Source: Elusimicrobiales bacterium (GTDB lineage Bacteria > Elusimicrobiota > Elusimicrobia > Elusimicrobiales > Elusimicrobiaceae). Taken from it: a stretch of DNA of 13,219 nucleotides. The notes beneath the pieces were generated by a model that saw only the letters and a list, made by a program, of their open reading frames with translations, searched no databases and was not told the origin of the DNA. Of the stretch, positions 1 to 6,800 are shown piece by piece (the first letter of the stretch is position 1; each line of letters begins with the position of its first letter). The position numbers were made by a program, and so were the translations under genes. The DNA lies in NCBI GenBank assembly GCA_030540535.1, contig JAUNWB010000006.1, positions 1 through 13,219 of the forward strand, written 5' to 3'.

Positions 1-1217
1 AATTTGAACGATTTATTGCCGTGCGCTACCTTACCCGCCGCCAAGGGCTGTTTGCGTTTATCACCACGCTTATCGGCGTGGCGGGCGTGAGCGTGGGCGT
101 AGCCGCGCTGATCACCACCCTTTCCGTTATGAACGGCTTTCAAACCGATATCAAAGACAAAGTCATCGGCGCGCAAAGCCATGTACTCGTCTTTGGGCAG
201 ATGAGCAAGAAAACGTATCCCGAAAAAATAAAACAAATCGAAGAAATCCCGCTGGTGGAAGCCGCCGCACCGCATATTTACGGCCAGGGGATTATCACCT
301 ATGCGGGCCAAAGTTTGGGCCTGGTGGTGCGCGGGCTGGACCCGGAGCAGGAAAAAAAGATTAACACGCTGACCGACTCGCTCACAGCGGGCTCCTTTGA
401 ACCCAAAGACTGGCCGCAGGACGCACCGCCGCCGCTCGTTTTGGGGGCGGAACTGGCCGCCAACATGGGGGCTGATATCGGGGACGACGTGGTGCTTATC
501 TCCCCCCAGTCTATCTCCACGTCGGCGGGGATGTTCCCCAAAATGAAAAAATTTCGCGTTAGCGGGCTTTTACGCACCGGGTATTACGAGTTCGACAATA
601 CCATCGCCTACACGCTTTTATCCCACGCCAGCGATTTTTTGGGCCTCAAACAAGGCGTAACGGGCGTGGCCGTAAAACTTAAAAATATGAACAAGGCGGA
701 CGAAGCCGCGCGCCAAATCCAAAACGCCGTCGGCTACGGATACTCCGTCCGCACGTTTGCACAAATGAACAGCACGCTCTACGCCGCCTTAAAACTGGAA
801 AAAACCATGATGTTCATCATCCTGTTTTTAATTATCGGAGTGGCTTCTTTGAATATCGCAGGCAACTTGATTTTACTCGGCACCGAAAAACTGCGCGACA
901 TCGGTATCCTGCGCGCCATCGGGGCGAGCCCGAAACTCATCCGCAAAGTGTTTATGTGGGAAGCCATGGTCATCGCCACGCTGGGCATCGTGCTGGGGTT
1001 CCTGCTCGCGTGCCTCTTGTGCTGGGTGATTGCCACGTTTAACATTGTGGAGCTGCCCGGCGACATTTATTATTTAACCAAAGTGCCCGTACGCATGCAG
1101 CTGTGGGACATTGTCGCCGTCATCGGCGGCAGCTATATAATCTGTTTTGCGGCGGGATTGTACCCGGCGGTGAAAGCCTCGCGCGTGCATCCCACGGACG
1201 CAATCCGCTACGGGTGA
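1..1217 (+). CDS. lolC: Lipoprotein-releasing ABC transporter permease, LolC/LolE family (5' partial)
   Basis: Inner-membrane permease of the Lol system, which with LolD extracts mature lipoproteins from the inner membrane and passes them to a periplasmic carrier. The reading frame is open from base 3 and encodes FERFIAVRYLTRR, matching the family N-terminus, so the true start lies before the window; the GTG at 21 is internal. Counting from that GTG, a membrane segment spans about 11-36, then a large periplasmic domain (about 40-255, MacB-like), then three membrane segments near 262-287, 313-340 and 361-382. The FtsX-type coupling motif EKLRDIGILRAIGAS lies at 289-303, and the Lol-typical ELPGDIYYLTKVPV loop at 344-357. 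It ends 4 bp before lolD. LolC and LolE cannot be told apart from this sequence; lineages with a single permease use a homodimer-like form. Family assignment is firm, the exact letter is not. Confidence 0.92.
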   Translation, partial: FERFIAVRYLTRRQGLFAFITTLIGVAGVSVGVAALITTLSVMNGFQTDIKDKVIGAQSHVLVFGQMSKKTYPEKIKQIEEIPLVEAAAPHIYGQGIITYAGQSLGLVVRGLDPEQEKKINTLTDSLTAGSFEPKDWPQDAPPPLVLGAELAANMGADIGDDVVLISPQSISTSAGMFPKMKKFRVSGLLRTGYYEFDNTIAYTLLSHASDFLGLKQGVTGVAVKLKNMNKADEAARQIQNAVGYGYSVRTFAQMNSTLYAALKLEKTMMFIILFLIIGVASLNIAGNLILLGTEKLRDIGILRAIGASPKLIRKVFMWEAMVIATLGIVLGFLLACLLCWVIATFNIVELPGDIYYLTKVPVRMQLWDIVAVIGGSYIICFAAGLYPAVKASRVHPTDAIRYG

Positions 1218-1221
1218 TATT

Positions 1222-1887
1222 ATGATAGAACTTGTACATTTAACTAAAATTTACGGCCAGGGCCACGAAAACCTCTGCGTGCTGGAAGACGTATCGCTCA
1301 CCCTGCGCCGCGGCAGATTTACGGTACTGCTGGGGCCCAGCGGCTCAGGCAAAAGCACTCTTTTAAACATGATTGCCATGCTCGACGCGCCAACCTCCGG
1401 CAAAGTACTGGTGGACGGGCAGGACGTCACCGCCTTAAAAAGCGAATCCGCCCGCGCCGCCCTGCGTCTGAAAAAGATGGGTTTTGTCTTCCAGTTTGAC
1501 GGGCTCCTGCCGGAGTTTTCCCTGCTGGAAAATGTAGACATGCCCGCTTTAATGCGCGGCAGACCAAACCCGCAAAAAGCCCAGGAACTTTTGGAAAAAT
1601 TCGGCCTCGGCGCCATGGTAAACAAACTGCCGGCCGATTTATCGGGCGGCGAAAAACAACGCGCCAGCATCGCACGCGCACTGCGCAACGAGCCGCCGCT
1701 TCTCCTGGCCGACGAACCCACCGGCAACCTGGACGCGGCGCGCAAAATCCAGGTATTTGAAGATTTCGCCCGCATGAGTAAAGAACGCGGCCTAACCACC
1801 GTCATGGTAACGCACGACGCGCACGCGTCCGAATACGCGGATGACGTATACAGCCTGGAAAACCGCAAGCTGATAAAAACCAAATGA
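1222..1887 (+). CDS. lolD: Lipoprotein-releasing ABC transporter ATP-binding protein LolD
   Basis: Cytoplasmic ATPase that powers the LolC/E permease encoded immediately upstream. The 221-residue length is normal for the family. All motifs are intact: Walker A GPSGSGKS at 38-45, Q-loop Gln91, signature LSGGEKQR at 140-147, Walker B LLLADEP at 160-166 with catalytic Glu165, D-loop around GNLD at 168-171, and switch His198. The FVFQFDGLLPEFSLLENV stretch at 88-105 is the form seen in LolD and related MacB-type ATPases. The ATG at 1222 follows the permease stop by 4 bp with only a weak Shine-Dalgarno, so translation is probably coupled. The stop codon overlaps the next start (ATGA). Confidence 0.95.
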   Translation: MIELVHLTKIYGQGHENLCVLEDVSLTLRRGRFTVLLGPSGSGKSTLLNMIAMLDAPTSGKVLVDGQDVTALKSESARAALRLKKMGFVFQFDGLLPEFSLLENVDMPALMRGRPNPQKAQELLEKFGLGAMVNKLPADLSGGEKQRASIARALRNEPPLLLADEPTGNLDAARKIQVFEDFARMSKERGLTTVMVTHDAHASEYADDVYSLENRKLIKTK

Positions 1888-2846
1888 AAAATCTCCTGCT
1901 GATATTCCTCTTTCTGTTTACCGTTCTGCCGCACGCGTTTGCCGCAAAAGAGCGTAAACCGTTCTTCCCGGCCGACAACTCCGCAGACCGCCTGGACGCA
2001 TACGAGCAAGAGGCCGACAAAGAAAAACGCACCGCCGAAAAACGCCGTTTCAAACAATTACGTTCTGAAGTGCGCAACGGATACACCGATTCTCTAATGG
2101 AACTGGCCATGGCCTACTACCGCGGCAACGGCGTAAAAAAGAATTATAAAAAAGCCTATAAATACATGCAAAAAGCCGCCCAAAACGGGGACGCGCTGGC
2201 CGCCGTACTGCAGGCGAATTGGCTCTCGCGCGGCAAAGGCGTACCCCAAAATATCCCGCTGGCGTGCGAGCAGCTGCAGGAACTCGTCCAAAACAAAAAT
2301 CCGCACGCCGCGTTCCAACTGTACACGCTGGGCAAGCAGAACTATTGCGGCTTAACCGAAGCAAACACCCAACAGCTGCTGGATTTTGCGGCCGAAAAAG
2401 GCGTGGCGCCCGCTTTGTTTTACAAATCGCAGAACGCCCAATCGCCCCAAGAATCTTTTACTTTTATGGAACGCGCCGCGCGGCTGGAATACCGCCGGGC
2501 GCAGTATGAACTGGCGCGCATGTATGAAAACGGAAAGGGAACGGAAACCAATCCCGCCAAAGCGTTTGATTATATGATGCTTGCCGCCAAACAAAAGCTG
2601 AAAGAAGCCCAGTGGCAAACCGCCCGATGGTACGAACAGGGCTACGGCGTGAAACAAAGCCCGTCTTTGGCGTTCCACTGGACGAGAATCGCCGCCAAAA
2701 ACAACGTAAAAGACGCGCAAAAAAGACTGGCGGAAATGTACCGCACCGGATACGGCGTCCCCGTTAATATAGGGGCCACGCGCAAATGGGAAAAGAAAGC
2801 GGCCGCCGCGCCAAAAAGCGAAGAAACCGAGGAGGAATTTTACTGA
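1884..2846 (+). CDS. Exported Sel1-repeat (SLR/TPR-like) protein
   Basis: A 320-residue protein with a clear signal peptide (hydrophobic core about 3-16, likely cleavage after AFA at 18-20) and no lipobox cysteine, so it is probably periplasmic. A charged Lys/Glu/Arg-rich stretch (about 35-65) precedes Sel1-type helical repeats at roughly 68-102, 103-138, 205-237, 241-273 and 277-309, recognised by patterns such as LAMAYYRGNGVKKNYKKAYK and LARMYENGKGTETNPAKAF. A degenerate segment (139-204) lies between the two clusters. The tail is acidic (SEETEEEF). Sel1 repeats are protein-protein interaction scaffolds with no catalytic role of their own. The ATG overlaps the lolD stop by 4 nt, so it is translationally coupled to the Lol ATPase. 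A role in lipoprotein or envelope biogenesis is inferred from context only. Confidence 0.85.
   Translation: MKNLLLIFLFLFTVLPHAFAAKERKPFFPADNSADRLDAYEQEADKEKRTAEKRRFKQLRSEVRNGYTDSLMELAMAYYRGNGVKKNYKKAYKYMQKAAQNGDALAAVLQANWLSRGKGVPQNIPLACEQLQELVQNKNPHAAFQLYTLGKQNYCGLTEANTQQLLDFAAEKGVAPALFYKSQNAQSPQESFTFMERAARLEYRRAQYELARMYENGKGTETNPAKAFDYMMLAAKQKLKEAQWQTARWYEQGYGVKQSPSLAFHWTRIAAKNNVKDAQKRLAEMYRTGYGVPVNIGATRKWEKKAAAAPKSEETEEEFY
2830..2835 (+). promoter_or_regulatory. Strong Shine-Dalgarno that fixes the start of the second Sel1 gene
   Basis: A perfect AGGAGG at 2830-2835 lies 10 nt before the ATG at 2846, inside the end of the upstream Sel1 gene. It decides the start: the open frame continues upstream to an ATG at 2786, but that extension is a basic, low-quality sequence with no ribosome site, whereas the 2846 start places a hydrophobic anchor right at the N-terminus. 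Confidence 0.8.
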
Positions 2847-3445
2847 TGGAACTGGAATTTAACGTAGTGCTGGGCACTGTGATACTGTTGGCCCTGGCCG
2901 TATTTTTGACGGTGAAATACGTCTACAATCCGTTTAAAAGCACGCTGAAAAAAGCGTCCGCCGGCGACCCGGAGGCCCAATACCGCCTGGGCTATTTGTA
3001 CTACCAGGGAAAATATGTGGCGCAGGATTACCGCCAGGCGTTCCACTGGTTTCAAACCGCCGCCCAAAACGGCTATTTTAAAGCGCACACCGCGCTGGCC
3101 GGCCTGTATAACGCCGGGCACGGGTGCCAAAAATCCAACGCCGATACATTTAAACACTATACGCTGGCCGCCGAACAGGGCGATTTTGAGGCGCGCGTTA
3201 ATTTGGCGGTATGCCACCTAAAAGGAATCGGCACCCCCGTAAACGAAACGCTTGGATTTGAAACCATGAAAGCCGCCGCGGACGACAAAAGCCCCATCGC
3301 CCAACTGCTGACGGGCGATATGTACGAACGCGGATGCGGCGTGGAGAAAAACGAAACCCTGGCGCTCAAATACTATATTTTAGCGGGCAACCAGGGCGAA
3401 CCCCGCGCCAAAGAACGAATCAAAAAATTAAAATCGAAAAAATAG
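2846..3445 (+). CDS. Membrane-anchored Sel1-repeat protein
   Basis: A 199-residue protein with one N-terminal membrane segment (about 6-26) followed by four consecutive Sel1 repeats at about 42-77, 78-113, 114-149 and 150-185 and a basic tail (KERIKKLKSKK). The repeats are regular, for example AQYRLGYLYYQGKYVAQDYR and AQLLTGDMYERGCGVEKNET. The start is set by the AGGAGG described separately and its ATG overlaps the previous stop by 1 nt, so the two Sel1 genes are tightly coupled. The anchor has few flanking charges, so whether the repeats face periplasm or cytoplasm is unclear; the signal-peptide-bearing partner upstream favours periplasm. It is the last gene of the operon, followed by a terminator. 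Molecular function is unknown. Confidence 0.85.
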   Translation: MELEFNVVLGTVILLALAVFLTVKYVYNPFKSTLKKASAGDPEAQYRLGYLYYQGKYVAQDYRQAFHWFQTAAQNGYFKAHTALAGLYNAGHGCQKSNADTFKHYTLAAEQGDFEARVNLAVCHLKGIGTPVNETLGFETMKAAADDKSPIAQLLTGDMYERGCGVEKNETLALKYYILAGNQGEPRAKERIKKLKSKK

Positions 3446-3475
3446 TTCTCCCCTCCGCACGCAGGCAAATTTTAT

Positions 3476-3500
3476 CCCCCGGTTGCACCGGGGGTTTTTT
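3476..3500 (+). terminator. Rho-independent terminator of the lolCD-Sel1 operon
   Basis: CCCCCGG (3476-3482), loop TTGCA, CCGGGGG (3488-3494), then six T. It is a perfect 7-bp GC stem 30 bp after the last stop codon, closing the operon. Confidence 0.92.
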
Positions 3501-3632
3501 ATACAGGCCGAATCTTCTTCACCGCCCGCCACTTTAAGCAGTTCCCGCTACACTTTATTTGCACGTCTATTTCTCCCCTTGATAATGTCCTCCCCGCATA
3601 TTTGCCAGTGCATAGCATTTGAATTTATCACA

Positions 3633-3665
3633 ACAGATTCCCGATTACACCCCTCGGGAATGACA
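3633..3665 (+). repeat. 33-bp palindromic dispersed repeat, copy 1
   Basis: ACAGATTCCCGAT, an 8-nt variable centre, then TCGGGAATGACA. ATTCCCGA (3637-3644) pairs perfectly with TCGGGAAT (3654-3661), leaving a 9-nt loop. The same outer sequences occur in reverse orientation at 12954-12986; all differences fall in the 8-nt centre. Conserved arms with a changing loop suggest an intergenic REP-like element spread through the genome. Confidence 0.8.
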
Positions 3666-3673
3666 GAGAAGAA

Positions 3674-3729
3674 GTCATCCCGTAATTTGGCGGCCTGCAA
3701 GGTGCGGCCCGCAGGGTTACGGAATCCTC
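3674..3729 (+). repeat. Second palindromic unit next to repeat copy 1
   Basis: Nested inverted repeats: CCGTAA (3680-3685) with TTACGG (3717-3722), and inside them CCTGC (3694-3698) with GCAGG (3711-3715). The unit opens with GTCATCCCG and closes with TACGGAATCCTC. A shorter relative with similar ends (GTCATTCCG, TACGGAATCTC on the minus strand) occurs at 13001-13041, again beside a copy of the 33-bp palindrome. Confidence 0.6.
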
Positions 3730-3800
3730 CCCTCTTTTTAAATGACAGCTTCCCAGACGCTGCGCGCAGAACCTTGCTGGTCATACGCCAAACCCCTTGG

Positions 3801-3835
3801 ACAAAAAAGACCCCGGGCATATACCCGGGGTCTTT
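3801..3835 (-). terminator. Terminator of the J-domain protein gene
   Basis: AAAGACCCCGGG (3806-3817) pairs perfectly with CCCGGGGTCTTT (3824-3835) around the loop CATATA. Read on the minus strand, the 12-bp stem is followed by a run of T (complement of 3803-3808). It lies 15 bp beyond the stop of the minus-strand gene. Confidence 0.9.
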
Positions 3836-3850
3836 CTAAATCAAACCGAA

Positions 3851-6800
3851 TTAAGCGCCCGTGGATATTTCGGACGTTGCATCCGGCAGCAATTCATCCA
3901 ACTCATCCGACGATAACGCACCCGCTTCCGCAGCCGGAGCGGAATTGGAGGAGGGCTGTTCCTTTGCCGCTTTCATAATCAAGGCATCCAACGCATCTAA
4001 TTGCTCAAGATTTACCATCTGCAACGTCATCTGCAGCGTTTCCGGCGTATACGTGGAATCATTACAATAAGCGGTCACTTTCGCACGCCACTCCTGGAAG
4101 AACGTACCCGCCTGGAGTCCCTGCGCTTTGGCTTGCGCTTCCATACCGTCGATAAATTGGAACGCCGCATCACGCAGTTGTTCAACCGTCATCGTACCCT
4201 GCGCAGAGGAGGATTGCGACAAACCTTGATACAATTCTTCCAGCTTGCGGTTCATTTCCTGGCTCGCGTCCACCACCGCTTGATATCTTGCGGAGAAACT
4301 GCCTTTCTTCTTTTGCGCTTTGCGTACTTTCGCCAGCATGTCCCGGAAGATTTTTTCCGCTTTTCCGGCGGCGGCTTCATACCCCCATTCCCGCAGGTTG
4401 CGCACACCGTCTTCGCGCTGTTCTTCGTAATTGGCAATAAGGCTGCGGAAGAAAGCCTCTTCGCCTTCCGGCGCAACGCTCTTTTGCAAAAGTACGTCAT
4501 CAAATTCCGGCACTTTGGCTTCTACGGAGGCCCACACGCGGTTAATTTTTTCGCATTTTTGGTTCACGTCCCCGCTACCCTTGGCAATTTGCTCAACGGA
4601 ACGTTTCACGGAATCAAAATACGACAAGACTTCCTGCCGCTCGGCGCTCAAATTACCCGCACCCGGCATTTGGCTCATCTGCGCGATTGCCTGCAAATAG
4701 CTCGTTTTCGAGTTCTCGAGCGCGGTCATAACACTGTTATAGAACGTATCAAAATCTTTCTGCGTTTTGGCGTTTTGATACTTACGCACCATGCGCTGAG
4801 TTTGAATACGGTCCGCCCCAATTTGCAATAACGTACGGGTTTGTTCCGAATCAAACGGGGATTTTAATCCCAAAGTCTGGGCAACGCTGTTTTTGGATAA
4901 GCCCTGCCAGCCGGCCAGCATCGGGAACGAAATCAACGCGCCCAAAGCAGAAGGACGCTGGGCTGCAGTCACCGCTTCATAGGTGGAAGGAGAAGCCGTA
5001 TTATAGCCCTGGGCTTGCAAATCACGCAGGGTTTCGTTCGCAATTTGCTGGTCTTCAGCCATTAAAGCGGGGTCGTAAGCGTTGCCGTGCTTTTTTTGCA
5101 TCTTGCCGATTTCTTCCGCAGAAGTGGACGCAATCCAACTCTGCATAAACGGATTTACCGCTTGATCCAAGGCCGCCCACGAACCGAAGAAAACCGAGTT
5201 GGCCGCCGTACCGCCGATAAACGGATCGGTCATAGCTAAAGTGGGCTGCAAAACGCTTGTCTGCCCGGTGGTGGCCAGGTGCTTGCTCAACTGCACGTCC
5301 ACCGCGCCCCAGTTCGCAGCGTTAAAGCCCAACCCCTGGGAAGATTCGGTCAGCGGTGAGAAGCCGGCGGGAATCTCGCGCCCCATATTGCGCGTAATCG
5401 CCAAGGACATGCCTTCCGGCGATTCCGGCAGCACAACCGCGGCTACATTTTTCGGCGCGGCAAGCAGTTTGGCGTCATACGCGGCTCTGGAAGCCTCATT
5501 TCCAAGCGTTTTCCAGGCCTCTGCCAACTGCCTAAACATGTCCGGGTCGCCGCCTCTGTCCGGGTGGAGTTTGGTCGCCAATTTTCTGTACGCGCTCTTA
5601 ATTTGCTGCGCGCTGGCATCCCGTCCAACGCCCATTACGGCGTAATAATCGGGCACCGCTTCTTTCGCGGCCGTCTGCAGGCCGTCGCCCAATTCCATAA
5701 ATTGTTTTTGGTCGATGCGGACCCAGCCGTTTTCGGTATATTTCCAATAGTCAAACACGCCTTCGCCGACGCCTTTCTTAGCGTCTTTGGCAAAAGCTCT
5801 GCCGGTAGCGCCCATAATGCGCTGTTCCTGCTGTACTACTCCGGCCGCAGAAGACTGACTGCCCAAAAACATGGGTTTCCACATTCCCTGCCACAGAGAA
5901 CGCCACGGTTTTAACGGCGCGGTAAATTGGAGCATACCGCCTTCCGCCGTGCGCGCACTGCGCATCAGATAACGCCAGTCGTCCCAGTTCTGAATACCGT
6001 TACGCAGACGGGCCGCACGCGGGCCGGAAAGCGCCGCCGACTGAAATCCAAAACCCGGTTCCTGAATCAGCACGTTCCATTCTTCCACGGGAACGCGGCT
6101 TCCGCGCCACCAGCCGCGGCTGTTGCGGAAATCCCGCATAGACGTAATAGGCGACGTAACCGATTCTTCCGCCACGGTATACGGTTTTTTGGTCCACCAG
6201 GAGCGGACTCTGGACCACCAGCCCGGTTTGGAAGCAGAAGCGGCGGCCGTTTCAGACGCGGCAGGTAACAAAGGTACGCCGGAAGCCGCAGACGTAACAG
6301 GCGGCGGAGCCAAACGCAGCGCATTGGCCGGCGCCGCAGCGGAGGCAGATCCGGCCCCGGCCGCATTGGCTGCGGCAGCGGCGGGTTTGCGCACTTCTTC
6401 CACGCGGGTGGTGGCTACCGTAATACCGTTTAAACGGGTCGTGTAAGCCAAATTGGCATAGCGGACACCTTTTTTAATTTCAATACCAAAGCTGAGGGCG
6501 CGGCGGCCTTTGTTGGCCAGCGAGGCGGCGCGGACGGCTTTGGGCAGAGCGACCATCGCCCCGCGCGTAACGCGCCAGGCAATACCGATAATTTCCCCGC
6601 CGAACACCCACAAGATAGCTTCGCCGACAAAAAGCGTAATGCTCATCATGGTTTCATCGTAACGTTTCTTCATGTTCGGCTGGTTCTTCATGGCGATGTG
6701 GCATTTGGAAGACCAGTGGTGCGGATCGTTGCCGGGCATACTGAAAGTCGGCGTGCTGATATCATAGAAACCGTCGTAGATATAAGCCAGCTTGTCAGCC

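Larger units (their letters stand above)
3501..3802. other. Convergent intergenic region, no gene seen
   Basis: About 300 bases between two facing terminators. Bases 3501-3632 show no gene, promoter or repeat that I can support. Bases 3633-3729 hold two palindromic repeat units listed separately. The open frames crossing this region on both strands translate the repeats and show no domain, ribosome site or hydrophobic pattern, so they are not called. Confidence 0.6.

Noticed and set aside
1251..2057. 268-codon open frame on the minus strand
   Set aside because: Antisense to lolD and the first Sel1 gene, both well supported; its translation has no recognisable domain.
2786..2845. 20-residue extension of the second Sel1 protein
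   Set aside because: The AGGAGG at 2830-2835 supports the ATG at 2846, and the extension overlaps the upstream gene without family support.
3633..3729. CRISPR-like array
   Set aside because: Only one copy of each palindrome is present here, with no regular spacers and no cas genes.
3548..3820. 90-codon minus-strand open frame in the convergent intergenic region
   Set aside because: It overlaps the terminator and both palindromic repeat units, and the translation looks like read-through of dispersed repeats.
4001..4831. 276-codon plus-strand open frame
   Set aside because: Antisense to the C-terminal part of the J-domain protein gene, with no ribosome site or domain.
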